From: Nanobdellati archaeon
GTDB lineage: Archaea; Nanobdellota; Nanobdellia; Woesearchaeales; JAADFO01
Assembly (NCBI GenBank): GCA_013152815.1
Contig: JAADFO010000011.1
Location: 1-43,327 of the forward strand
Reading direction: 5' to 3'
DNA length: 43,327 nucleotides
This document shows, piece by piece, positions 7,186 through 15,383 of the stretch. Every line of letters begins with the position of its first letter. Positions within the stretch are counted from its first letter, which is position 1. Below the pieces are notes generated by a model. The model was not told where the DNA came from and did no database searches. It saw only the letters and a list, made by a program, of their open reading frames with translations. A program made the position numbers and the translations under genes.

Positions 7186-8156
7186 CCAAGATGCACATGG
7201 TAAAGGCACTGAACAACGCGCTCCAACAGGAGATGGAAGCAGACGCATCCATCATGGTCCTCGGCGAGGATGTGGGTGTGAACGGAGGGGTCTTCAGGGT
7301 CACGGAAGGGCTTCAGGAGGCCTTCGGCAAGGACCGGGTCGTCGATACCCCCCTGGCAGAATCTGCCATCGTCGGTGCGGCCATAGGTCTCGCCATCAAT
7401 GGCATGCGACCGGTCGCAGAGATGCAGTTCTCCGGATTCTCCTATCAGGCATTCGCACAGATCAAGCAGCATGCTGCAAGGATCAGGCAGCGCTCGGAAG
7501 GGACCTTCTCTGCACCCCTGGTCATCAGGGCCCCCAGCAGCGGAGGCATCAGGGCACTGGAACATCACTCGGAAAGCCCGGAGGCCTTCTTCACCCATTG
7601 CCAGGGCCTCAAAGTGGTCATGCCTTCAGGACCCTACGACGCCAAGGGCCTGCTCATCGCATCCATCAGGGATCCTGACCCTGTCATCTTCCTCGAGCCC
7701 AAGAAGATCTATCGTGCCTTCAAGGAAGAGGTCCCCGAGGAGCCCTACACCGTTCCGCTGGGCAAGGCAAAGGTCGTCTCGCAGGGAGAACAGCTGACCA
7801 TCATCAGCTGGGGGTCCATGCTCAAGCTCTGTCAGAAGGCGCTTCTTCAGCTCGACCAGGAATCGGGCATCGAACTCATCGACCTGCGGACCATCTGGCC
7901 CTTCGACATCGACACCATCATCACGTCGGTGAAGAAGACCGGCAGGGCCCTCATCGTCCATGAGGCGCCGCGGACAGCAGGCATGGGAGCAGAGATCGCG
8001 GCCAGGATACAGGAACAGTGCCTGCTGCATCTTGAGGCACCGGTCATCAGGGTGACCGGCTTTGACGTTCCCTTCCCCCAGTTCGCGTTGGAAGAGCACT
8101 ATCTGCCCAACGTGACCAGAATCCTCGACGGCATACAGAAGGTCCTGGAATTCTAG
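7182..8156 (+). CDS. pdhB: Pyruvate dehydrogenase E1 component, beta subunit
   Basis: A 324-residue partner of E1alpha; the two form an alpha2beta2 heterotetramer that decarboxylates the 2-oxoacid and acetylates lipoate. It reads VLGEDVGVNGGVFRVTEGL, then DTPLAESAIVG and EMQFSGFSYQA, all typical of E1beta, with the transketolase C-terminal domain from about residue 195 (LIDLRTIWPFD). The ATG at 7182 overlaps the E1alpha stop and follows GGGAG. A longer reading from 6963 in this frame only runs antisense-like through E1alpha and is not used. Confidence 0.92.
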   Translation: MTKMHMVKALNNALQQEMEADASIMVLGEDVGVNGGVFRVTEGLQEAFGKDRVVDTPLAESAIVGAAIGLAINGMRPVAEMQFSGFSYQAFAQIKQHAARIRQRSEGTFSAPLVIRAPSSGGIRALEHHSESPEAFFTHCQGLKVVMPSGPYDAKGLLIASIRDPDPVIFLEPKKIYRAFKEEVPEEPYTVPLGKAKVVSQGEQLTIISWGSMLKLCQKALLQLDQESGIELIDLRTIWPFDIDTIITSVKKTGRALIVHEAPRTAGMGAEIAARIQEQCLLHLEAPVIRVTGFDVPFPQFALEEHYLPNVTRILDGIQKVLEF

Positions 8157-8246
8157 CGCAGGAGGGAATGGTTGCCTGAGAAGAAGCATCCCGAAGAAGA
8201 CCCCTGAAGACAGCGAGAAAGAATATCAGCAGAAGAGGACAACAGC

Positions 8247-9740
8247 ATGGGAATCCCTTTCAACTTTCCAGACGTCGGCGAAGGCATCGTAGAGGGCAAG
8301 CTCGTCAAGTGGCACGTCAAGGAAGGAGAGCTTGTCAGGAAGGATTCCACCCTGGCAGAGGTCGAGACCGACAAGGCCATCGTCGAGATACCCTCTCCCA
8401 GAGACGGGACCATCGAAAAGCTTCCCTATCAGGAAGGTGACACCCTGACCGTGGGCAAGCCCCTGCTCGTCTTCACCGGCAAAGGAGATGACCAGGAAAC
8501 AGCACAAACAGCAGTGTCAGGGACAGGAGAGCGTGCGCTCCCTGACAGCCCCGCTGTCTCCTCTGAGAAGGAAAAGCAGCCGGAAAAGTCTCAGCCTCCG
8601 CAGCACACAGGAAACCCGCAGCCGACAACAAGAGAAACATCGGATGATGTCATCGCACTCCCCTCTGTACGGAAGTTTGCAGCCCAGCATGGCATCGATC
8701 TCACCAAGGTCAGAGGGACCGGCAGGGAAAACAGGATAACGTTGGAGGACGTGCAGCAACAGGCAGGTTCGGCGACACCGTCGGTACCCAAGGTCCCGCG
8801 GCAGTTCATCGGACGCAAGGATCCCCCGGAGAAACGGACAATCCTTGCGACTCCGTCGCTGCGCAGATATGCCCGGGAACAGGGCATCGGCCTTGAGACC
8901 GTCAAGGGTTCAGGCCTTCTGGGAAGGGTCACCAAGGAAGACATCGACCATGCCAACGGACGTGGAGGCATTGAAGGCAAGCCTAGCACGTCCCTGAAGC
9001 TCGCCCGAGCAGTTGTCGCATCACCAAAGGTGACGGGCCCGGCAGAGGTCATCCCGTTGACGGCCATCCGCAGGGCCATCGCGAAGAAGATGACCGAATC
9101 GCTGGAGAAGGCTGCCCAGGTCACCCACAGCGACGAGGCAGATGTCACCGGTCTCGTGAAGGTCAGAGAGCATGAGAAAGCCAAGCTTGCAAAGCAGGGG
9201 ATCCATCTTACCTACCTCCCTTTCTTCGTCAAGGCAGCGGTCTCGGCATTGCAGAAACACCCGCTCCTCAACGCCACGCTGGATGAGGGACAGCAGGCCA
9301 TCATCCTCAAGAAGTATTACCATGTCGGGATAGCGGTGGACACGCCGGAAGGACTCCTCGTCCCGGTGGTGAAGGATGCTGACCGGAAGAGCATCGATGA
9401 TCTTGCCCGGGAGATCGGCGACCTTGCGGCCAGGGCACGGGCGAAGAAACTGACGCCTGCAGAGATGCACGACAGCACGTTCTCCATATCATCCGTCGGA
9501 CGTTTCGGAGGGCAGGTCTTCACCCCCATCCTGAACTATCCCGAAGCGGCCCTGCTCGGCATCGGACGCATCCTCGAGAAACCCGGCATCGTCGACGGCA
9601 AGATCGTGCCTCGCAAGATGGTCACCCTGTCGCTCACCTACGACCATCGCATCCTCGACGGAGCAGAGGCCGCGAGATTCATCTCCACGCTCATCCAGTA
9701 CCTGGAGGATCCTGACCTCTTCATGGTCGAGATGCCCTGA
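8247..9740 (+). CDS. pdhC: Dihydrolipoamide acyltransferase E2 with two subunit-binding domains
   Basis: The 497-residue core of the complex. It has one lipoyl domain (1-80; lipoyl lysine K43 in ETDKAIVEIPS), a Gln/Pro/Glu linker, then two peripheral subunit-binding domains: 138-172 (PSVRKFAAQHGIDL...) and 201-235 (PSLRRYAREQGIGL...). The acyltransferase domain runs from about 268 to the end, with the catalytic histidine in YDHRILDG (H467). Most E2 chains have a single subunit-binding domain; two could hold E1 and E3 separately or raise occupancy. The ATG lies 90 bases after E1beta, so translation is not coupled to it. Confidence 0.93.
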   Translation: MGIPFNFPDVGEGIVEGKLVKWHVKEGELVRKDSTLAEVETDKAIVEIPSPRDGTIEKLPYQEGDTLTVGKPLLVFTGKGDDQETAQTAVSGTGERALPDSPAVSSEKEKQPEKSQPPQHTGNPQPTTRETSDDVIALPSVRKFAAQHGIDLTKVRGTGRENRITLEDVQQQAGSATPSVPKVPRQFIGRKDPPEKRTILATPSLRRYAREQGIGLETVKGSGLLGRVTKEDIDHANGRGGIEGKPSTSLKLARAVVASPKVTGPAEVIPLTAIRRAIAKKMTESLEKAAQVTHSDEADVTGLVKVREHEKAKLAKQGIHLTYLPFFVKAAVSALQKHPLLNATLDEGQQAIILKKYYHVGIAVDTPEGLLVPVVKDADRKSIDDLAREIGDLAARARAKKLTPAEMHDSTFSISSVGRFGGQVFTPILNYPEAALLGIGRILEKPGIVDGKIVPRKMVTLSLTYDHRILDGAEAARFISTLIQYLEDPDLFMVEMP

Positions 9741-9845
9741 TCGCGGAAAGAGAAAGATGATGAAGGATACGGGAAGCATGATGAAAAAAAGAAGGGAAGA
9801 GAGAACAGAAAGCAGGAAAAGGATGGATCGACAGGTGGACCGGAG

Positions 9846-11279
9846 ATGGTAGTAGGATCGTTGCAGGTGGAGACCGACGTCCTGGTCATAGGAGCAGGAC
9901 CAGGAGGGTATGTCGCCGCCATCCGCGCCGCACAGCTGGGAAAGACCGTCACCCTCGTAGACAGGGAAAAGGCGCTCGGCGGCATCTGTCTCCAGAAGGG
10001 ATGCATCCCCACCAAGGCGCTGGTCCATGCCTCTGACTATTTCCATACGCTCCAGGAACTGGATGCCATGGGAATCCTGGTCAAGGAGTACCACGTGGAT
10101 ATCGGCAAGATGATGGCCTGGAAAGACGGCATCCTCGAGCGGCTCGACAAGGGCATACATCTGCTCTGCGAAAAGAACGGCATCGACATCATCGTCGGCA
10201 CGGCCACCTTCATCTCATCGAACGAAGTGCACATCGGAGGCAAGAGCGACATCAACTCCATCATCTTCAGGCAGGCCATCATCGCGACAGGCTCCTCACC
10301 CGTCGAGATCCCGAACTTCCCATTCTCCCATGAGAAGATACTCTCTTCGTCAGAAGCTTTGTCGCTCGCCAAGCTCCCGGAGACCCTCATCATCATCGGA
10401 GGCGGCTACATCGGGACAGAGATGGGGACGGTCTACGGCAAGCTCGGAAGCACCGTCCACATCATCGAGAAGGGGGACCGGCTGATACCGAGCATCGAAG
10501 AGGAGCTGGTCAGGGTGGTCGAGCAGCGGCTCAAGAACTTCAACATCCATCCTCACTACAGGTCGACGGCAGTCGCCTTCTCTGAGAAAGAAGGAAGCAT
10601 GACGGTCACCTATGAAGAACAGGGAGTGAAGAAGGCCCTCACCGGAGACTGTGTCCTCGTGGTGGTCGGCAGGAGACCCAACAGCCAGGGCCTGGGACTC
10701 GACCACACCCAGGTCAAGCTCGACAACAGGGGGTTCATCATCACCGACGAACAGATGCAGACCTCAGACCCGGCCATCTATGCGGTCGGCGACGTGGTCG
10801 GCCAGCCCATGCTCGCCCACAAGGCATCCCGCCAGGGCAAGGTGGCAGCAGAGGCCATCTGCGGACTTCCCGCAGCGTTCGACAACAAGGTCATCCCCTT
10901 TGTGGTGTTCAACGACCCGGAGATCTGCTCGGTGGGACTCACCGCCGGACAGGCAAAGGAACAGGGATATGATGTCCTGGTGGGAAGGTTTCCCTTCAGA
11001 GCCCTGGGCAGGACGATGACGCTCAACAAGAAGGACGGATTCATCAGCTGGGTCGCTGAGAAGGGAAGCAAACTCGTCCTGGGCATGCATGCGGTCGGGC
11101 CGTCAGCCTCAGAGCTCGTCGGCGAGGCGGCGCTTGCCATCGAGATGGGAGCGACGGTGGAAGACATCGCTCTCACCATCCATGCCCATCCTACCATGGG
11201 CGAGTCGCTCATGGAGGCGGCAGAAGCGACCATGGGCCAGGCCATCCACATTTTCCAGCCCGGGACAAAAGAAAGGTAG
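9846..11279 (+). CDS. lpdA: Dihydrolipoyl dehydrogenase E3
   Basis: A 477-residue flavoprotein that reoxidises dihydrolipoamide with NAD+. FAD motif GAGPGG at 16-21, redox cysteines C48 and C53 in GGICLQKGCIP, NAD motif IIGGGYIGTE, second FAD motif YAVGDVVG, and the catalytic pair H448/E453 in HAHPTMGES. It is the last gene of the PDH operon, 105 bases after E2 across a purine-rich spacer. The position and closer match to canonical E3 make it the complex's own E3, unlike the relative at 2076-3590. Confidence 0.94.
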   Translation: MVVGSLQVETDVLVIGAGPGGYVAAIRAAQLGKTVTLVDREKALGGICLQKGCIPTKALVHASDYFHTLQELDAMGILVKEYHVDIGKMMAWKDGILERLDKGIHLLCEKNGIDIIVGTATFISSNEVHIGGKSDINSIIFRQAIIATGSSPVEIPNFPFSHEKILSSSEALSLAKLPETLIIIGGGYIGTEMGTVYGKLGSTVHIIEKGDRLIPSIEEELVRVVEQRLKNFNIHPHYRSTAVAFSEKEGSMTVTYEEQGVKKALTGDCVLVVVGRRPNSQGLGLDHTQVKLDNRGFIITDEQMQTSDPAIYAVGDVVGQPMLAHKASRQGKVAAEAICGLPAAFDNKVIPFVVFNDPEICSVGLTAGQAKEQGYDVLVGRFPFRALGRTMTLNKKDGFISWVAEKGSKLVLGMHAVGPSASELVGEAALAIEMGATVEDIALTIHAHPTMGESLMEAAEATMGQAIHIFQPGTKER

Positions 11280-11373
11280 GGTCTGAAAGAAGCGAGAAAG
11301 AAAGGAAGATAATACGGACGAACACAGAGAGAAAGAAAGGGCAAAGAACAAGGAAAGAAGAACCCGCTCACCC

Positions 11374-11973
11374 TTATCTCTTCGTTTTTCTGGAAGCCTG
11401 CTTCGAACCAGGATGCCTACCTGAGGATTGATGCCTGTAGGAATCCCGTTCCCGCATCTTGCTGCAGCCCTTGCATCCGCCCTCGACGATCTTGCAGCTG
11501 TCATAGCGCATCTCATCCATCAGGCCGATGGTGAAGATGAACTCCTTGGTGGCGCTCACAACCACATTGACGGTGATGTCTGACACCGAAGGGTCGTTAC
11601 GGAGATGCTGGTTGATGATGTCCTCGATCTTCCTGATGTTGTCATGGACAAAGAAGGCAGAGGCGTTGTTCTTGCCGGAGATGATGAAGCCGTTCACGAA
11701 GAAGGTGCATCGCTTAAGCTCTTCCATGGTCGCGGAGGCATCGGCAGCGGTGAAGTCCACCCGTATCATGATGAGGTTGGAGGTGTTGAGATTGATGCCC
11801 GCCCGATGGTTGAGTATCCCCCGCTTCTTGAGCTTCTGGATGCGGACATTCACGCTGGGCTGGGAGAGCTTCAGACGTTCGGCGATCTCGTTCTGGCTGA
11901 TCTCCGGCGTTTCCATGAACCAGGAGAGGATCTGCACGTCCTTATCGTCCAGGCCAAGGGTGGCTTTGAGCAT
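11374..11973 (-). CDS. Lrp/AsnC-family regulator with a cysteine-rich tail
   Basis: A 199-residue regulator. N-terminal helix-turn-helix (about 8-60: DDKDVQILSWFM...SQNEIAERLKLSQPSVNVRI), then an AsnC-like ligand/dimer domain (about 64-150), then a tail not seen in plain Lrp proteins with C160-x6-C167-x2-C170 and a basic Ser/Arg/Lys end. The cysteines could bind a metal or sense redox state. The gene converges on the PDH operon and is divergent from endonuclease IV with about 150 bases between starts. I take the ATG at 11973 because a TATA box at 11995-12004 places the transcript start there; an upstream start at 12042 would precede it. Confidence 0.85.
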   Translation of the reverse strand: MLKATLGLDDKDVQILSWFMETPEISQNEIAERLKLSQPSVNVRIQKLKKRGILNHRAGINLNTSNLIMIRVDFTAADASATMEELKRCTFFVNGFIISGKNNASAFFVHDNIRKIEDIINQHLRNDPSVSDITVNVVVSATKEFIFTIGLMDEMRYDSCKIVEGGCKGCSKMRERDSYRHQSSGRHPGSKQASRKTKR

Positions 11974-11994
11974 TCCTCTCCGGACCGGATGATG

Positions 11995-12004
11995 CTTTAT
12001 AAAT
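11995..12004 (-). promoter_or_regulatory. TATA box of the Lrp-type regulator
   Basis: ATTTATAAAG on the minus strand, about 26 bases from the ATG at 11973: a leaderless arrangement that decides the start. Confidence 0.55.
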
Positions 12005-12091
12005 ATTTCTATCTTTAATAGTCGTCCTGTCTTTGAAGGCAACGGGCGCCACGAGGATGATGAAAAGGGAAGAACAAGGTATCGGCGAAAT

Positions 12092-12101
12092 GTTTATTAA
12101 C
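12092..12101 (+). promoter_or_regulatory. TATA box of endonuclease IV
   Basis: GTTTATTAAC centred about 26 bases before the ATG at 12123. It supports a leaderless message and the shorter protein. Confidence 0.5.
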
Positions 12102-12122
12102 GGCCATGGCGACAGGCAGGTC

Positions 12123-12965
12123 ATGGCACGATTCTCAAAGCTGCTCTTCGGTACTGCAGGGCTTCCTCTTTCCACACCAAGACGCAACACCGAGAACGGG
12201 ATACGGCATCTCACCGAGCTTGGCCTCGACGGCATGGAACTGGAGTTCGTCCATAGCGTGAACATCCGGCCAGAGAAGGCACCCCTTATCGATGCGGTGC
12301 GGAAGGAAGAAGGGAAGACACTCACCTGCCATGGACAGTATTACATCAACCTCAATTCTCTCGAACCGGCCAAGGTCGAGGCGAGCAAGCAGCGCATCCT
12401 GAACGCAGCACGGATAGCCCATCTTGCAGGGGCTTTCTCCCTGGTCTTCCATGCTGCATTCTATCAGAAGGTCGAGCCGAAAAAGGTCTATGCCAACGTG
12501 AAAGCCGGCCTCAAGGATATCGTGGCGACGCTTCAGGAGGAAGGCAACCCCATCTGGGTACGGCCGGAGACCACAGGGAAACCGACCCAGTTCTCTGGGG
12601 CAGAGGACCTGCTCAGGCTCTCCCAGGAGATCGAGCAGGTGATGCCCTGCATCGACTTCGCCCATCTGCATGCACGCACCAACGGCAAGGTCAACACCTA
12701 CGAGGAATTCAGCCGGGTCCTGACCCAGGTCGAGGAAGCATTGGGGCGGGAAGGCCTTGACCAGATGCACATCCATGTCTCAGGGATAAACTACGGCGAG
12801 AAGGGAGAGAAGAACCATCTCATCCTCGAAGAGAGCGATTTTCGCTACAGGGAACTGCTCAGGGCGCTCAGGGACTTCAAAGCAAAAGGCATGGTCATCT
12901 GCGAGAGCCCGAACATCGAGGAGGATGCACTGCTCCTCCAGAAGACCTATCAACAGCTAGGATAG
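12123..12965 (+). CDS. nfo: Endonuclease IV family AP endonuclease (TIM barrel)
   Basis: A 280-residue xylose-isomerase-like TIM barrel. Metal-ligand motifs of endonuclease IV are recognisable in order: TCHGQYYINL, LVFHAAFY, RPETTGK, CIDFAHLHAR, HIHVSG and ICESPN. These enzymes cut the backbone 5' to abasic sites in base excision repair. The length matches archaeal family members. The longer reading from 12033 adds a segment lying before the predicted transcript start. Some archaeal relatives are annotated only as sugar-phosphate isomerases, so the exact substrate is inferred. Confidence 0.85.
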   Translation: MARFSKLLFGTAGLPLSTPRRNTENGIRHLTELGLDGMELEFVHSVNIRPEKAPLIDAVRKEEGKTLTCHGQYYINLNSLEPAKVEASKQRILNAARIAHLAGAFSLVFHAAFYQKVEPKKVYANVKAGLKDIVATLQEEGNPIWVRPETTGKPTQFSGAEDLLRLSQEIEQVMPCIDFAHLHARTNGKVNTYEEFSRVLTQVEEALGREGLDQMHIHVSGINYGEKGEKNHLILEESDFRYRELLRALRDFKAKGMVICESPNIEEDALLLQKTYQQLG

Positions 12966-13062
12966 CATAAACAGCAAGAGAGCAGAGCGACCGAAAGAAG
13001 AAAAGAGAAAGCAGATCCCGGTGGGATGCCGGCCCTACTTTCTACAGAGCCATCCCAAACAG

Positions 13063-13074
13063 AATATTTTTATG
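13063..13074 (+). promoter_or_regulatory. TATA box of the lipoprotein gene
   Basis: AATATTTTTATG about 28 bases before the ATG at 13098, predicting a message with almost no leader. Confidence 0.45.
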
Positions 13075-13097
13075 CTGTTCCTGCTTCGCTTGTCTCT

Positions 13098-13679
13098 ATG
13101 ACACGCAAGCCAGACCAGAAGAACATGAAGATGAAGAGGATAGTCCTCCTGCTCTTCGTATTCTCCTTTGCCGTGATGCTGGCCCTGACCTTCACCGGAT
13201 GTGCGAAAGAACAGGCGACGATGCCGGAACGTCCATCGACGGTGTCCTTCAACGCGAGCAGGCTCTTCATCCTCAACAACACCTATAAGGTCGACCAGAT
13301 ACATGTCCGGAATGTCGACCAGCAGCTCAGGATAACTCCCTATGCGATGTGGGAGATCGACAACAGGACAGGACGCTACCGCAACGCCTCCACCTATGAT
13401 GTCTTCGAAGCCGATGTGGTCGTCCAGACAAAGAAGACCTGGAACATGACCCTACGGGGCCAGACCATCGACAGCATATTCCGGAGACGGTTCCTGAACA
13501 TGACCGAAGACCATGATATCGTCCAAGAGGACTGCCGGTTCTGGGACGAGTACGACCCCCGCTATCCTGTGGTCCATGGCCGATGCAGAGACCGGCAACA
13601 GCTCATCTTCATCTCGGTGGGCGGCGAGATCGACAACAGGGAGATGATGAGAAGGATCCTCTCGCTCATGACTTCTTGA
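13098..13679 (+). CDS. Predicted lipoprotein of unknown function
   Basis: A 193-residue exported protein. After a basic N-terminus (MTRKPDQKNMKMKR) comes a hydrophobic stretch and a lipobox-like LTFTGC, so it is probably lipid-anchored at the cysteine near residue 35. The mature part is polar, with several N-x-S/T sites suitable for archaeal N-glycosylation and a Cys pair in EDCRFWDEYDPRYPVVHGRC. I do not recognise the family. The start at 13098 follows the TATA box; an earlier ATG at 13026 precedes the predicted transcript. Its 3' end overlaps the convergent carbamoyltransferase by 14 bases. Confidence 0.7.
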   Translation: MTRKPDQKNMKMKRIVLLLFVFSFAVMLALTFTGCAKEQATMPERPSTVSFNASRLFILNNTYKVDQIHVRNVDQQLRITPYAMWEIDNRTGRYRNASTYDVFEADVVVQTKKTWNMTLRGQTIDSIFRRRFLNMTEDHDIVQEDCRFWDEYDPRYPVVHGRCRDRQQLIFISVGGEIDNREMMRRILSLMTS

Positions 13680-14613
13680 ATGACTTGAACGACTTCTTGA
13701 GAAGGGTCAGCATGATGGCGTTCTGGGCCCAAAGCCTGTTCTCTGCCTGGTCGAAGACGACGGATTGCGGCCCGTCGATGACCTCTGCGGTCTGTTCTGC
13801 TCCCCGTTCTGCAGGGAGGCAGTTCATGAAGACGGCGTCAGGCTTCGCATGTCTCATGAGCTCTGCATTCACCTGATAGGGCATGAACAGCTTCCTGCGG
13901 GCCTCTTTCTCTTCGGCAGGGATGTGATAGCTCATCCAGGAATCAGTATAGACCACGTCAGCATCTTCTGCCGCTTCTGCAGCGTCCTGGGTGATGGTGA
14001 TGGTGCTTCCGCTTGTCTGGGCATATGCCTTTGCCTGCGCGACGACATCCTCTGCAGGAGCAGAGGACCCGGCAGGACAGCCTATGGCAATGTGCATGCC
14101 GGTGAGTGCACAGCCGAGCAGCAGGGAATGGGTGACGTTGTTGTCGGCATCGCCCAGGTAGGCCAGCTTCAGCCCCTTGAGAGACCCCTTCTTCTCGGAG
14201 ATGGTCAGGAGGTCAGAGAGTATCTGGCAGGGATGGTGGCGGTCGGTGAGAGCATTGATGACCGGGACGCCGGCATATGCTGCAAGTCCGTCGATGTCCT
14301 CCTGCCGATAGGTGCGTGCCATGATGAGGTTGACATACCTCCCTGCACATTTGGCCGTATCGTGGATGTTCTCCTTCTTCCCGAGCGGAGAGTCCTTGAT
14401 GCTGTAGAAGATCGCGTGGCCGCCCATCCGGGTCATGCCGGTCTCGAAGGACACCCGTGTCCGCAGGCTTGGCTTCTCGAAGAGCATGAGCAGGGTCTTC
14501 CCTGCCAGGGCTTCGTCGTAGGAGGCAGGATCTGCCTTGATGCCCTTCGCAAGGATGATTATGTCCCTAATCTCGTCGGGACTGACGTCGTTGAGGCTTC
14601 TTAGATGTTCCAT
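13666..14613 (-). CDS. argF: Ornithine carbamoyltransferase-like enzyme
   Basis: A 315-residue aspartate/ornithine transcarbamylase-fold protein. Carbamoyl-phosphate motif SLRTR at 49-53 (usually STRTR), DRHHPCQ at 124-130, and the C-terminal FMNCLPAERG near 262-271 (usually HCLP). The ornithine-binding SMG loop is replaced by SWMSYHIP around 225-232. Overall similarity points to ArgF, which makes citrulline from ornithine, but three signatures are changed, so another amine acceptor or the reverse catabolic direction is possible. No other arginine-pathway gene is in the window. The start overlaps the end of the upstream membrane-protein gene by 47 bases. Confidence 0.75.
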   Translation of the reverse strand: MEHLRSLNDVSPDEIRDIIILAKGIKADPASYDEALAGKTLLMLFEKPSLRTRVSFETGMTRMGGHAIFYSIKDSPLGKKENIHDTAKCAGRYVNLIMARTYRQEDIDGLAAYAGVPVINALTDRHHPCQILSDLLTISEKKGSLKGLKLAYLGDADNNVTHSLLLGCALTGMHIAIGCPAGSSAPAEDVVAQAKAYAQTSGSTITITQDAAEAAEDADVVYTDSWMSYHIPAEEKEARRKLFMPYQVNAELMRHAKPDAVFMNCLPAERGAEQTAEVIDGPQSVVFDQAENRLWAQNAIMLTLLKKSFKSFKKS

Positions 14614-14863
14614 TCTTCTTCAACCGTTCCTTGATCTTCTGTAGCTTGGTCTTGTTCTCAGGCTGCGGCACACCGAGATGATGGGCGATGGCCTCGATAT
14701 TGGTGTTGATCCTCTTGAGGAGCCCCACGACACTGAGAGACTCTTTCCAGCGTATGATGACCAGGATGAGGTAGAGGCCGAAAAGACCGCCCATGAAGAA
14801 TTCAAGATAGCCCAGGAGCGATCTTGCGCCAGCACCAAGCTCCTGGATGAACGCGATGGCCAT
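14567..14863 (-). CDS. Small single-span membrane protein
   Basis: A 98-residue protein with a hydrophobic region at about 14-37 (LLGYLEFFMGGLFGLYLILV), then a basic helical cytoplasmic part ending in a Lys/Arg-rich tail. No family recognised. A TATA box at 14885-14894 places the transcript start at the ATG, so the gene is leaderless and the start is well supported. It overlaps the carbamoyltransferase start downstream and is probably cotranscribed with it. Confidence 0.65.
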   Translation of the reverse strand: MAIAFIQELGAGARSLLGYLEFFMGGLFGLYLILVIIRWKESLSVVGLLKRINTNIEAIAHHLGVPQPENKTKLQKIKERLKKNGTSKKPQRRQSRRD

Positions 14864-14884
14864 GGTGCCTGAGATAGCATCACT

Positions 14885-14894
14885 GTATTTAAAG
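14885..14894 (-). promoter_or_regulatory. TATA box of the membrane protein-argF unit
   Basis: CTTTAAATAC, identical to the lplB box, about 26 bases before the ATG at 14863. Confidence 0.5.
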
Positions 14895-15055
14895 CTTGCT
14901 TTTCATATTTTCATAGCATCTCATCATAGCATCTACATCTGCTCAGATGTGTTCTCATATGATAGCGTCATAGGAAGAACAGTACTGAAGAGAATATATC
15001 GTTTCAGGAGCAAGAACCACAGGACAGGAAGCATCCAACAGACAAAGAGGACCGA

Positions 15056-15247
15056 TCACTGATCATCAGCGTGCGCATCTTTGTGGTCGTCTTTCTCTGC
15101 AGAAGAATCCTTCGCGGGTTCCTCATCATAGCCCTTCATGAACGCTTCTTCCTCTGGAGAAAGTTCGTCGTTCTCGACCAGATCCTCTCGGGTCTCTTTC
15201 TTATAGACGTTTTCTTCTCCTTCTTCAGCGGGAAAGTCCTCAGTCAT
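15056..15247 (-). CDS. Small acidic protein
   Basis: A 63-residue, strongly acidic protein (about a third Asp/Glu), with a short core LSPEEEAFMKGYDEE and a His/Asp-rich tail (HKDAHADDQ). No membrane segment. The core FMKGYDE looks like a conserved docking motif inside disordered sequence, but I cannot name a family. A TATA box at 15271-15280 supports leaderless initiation at this ATG. The composition is unlike a random shadow reading. Confidence 0.6.
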   Translation of the reverse strand: MTEDFPAEEGEENVYKKETREDLVENDELSPEEEAFMKGYDEEPAKDSSAEKDDHKDAHADDQ

Positions 15248-15270
15248 GATAGCGGGGTTATAATATCCCT

Positions 15271-15280
15271 TTTTTAAAGG
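15271..15280 (-). promoter_or_regulatory. TATA box of the acidic-protein gene
   Basis: CCTTTAAAAA on the minus strand, about 28 bases before the ATG at 15247. Confidence 0.45.
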
Positions 15281-15383
15281 TTTCTATTCACGCCCATCAA
15301 GGGTTATTCAACCGCATGATAAGAGATAAGAGAGGATAAGAGGAAAGGCACGCAGAGAAAGGCCTGAAAAGAGGAAAGGTCGC

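Noticed and set aside
14900-15055. CATAGCATCT repeated twice, examined as an sRNA or CRISPR fragment
   Set aside because: Only two short copies, no spacers, and no convincing C/D box pair.
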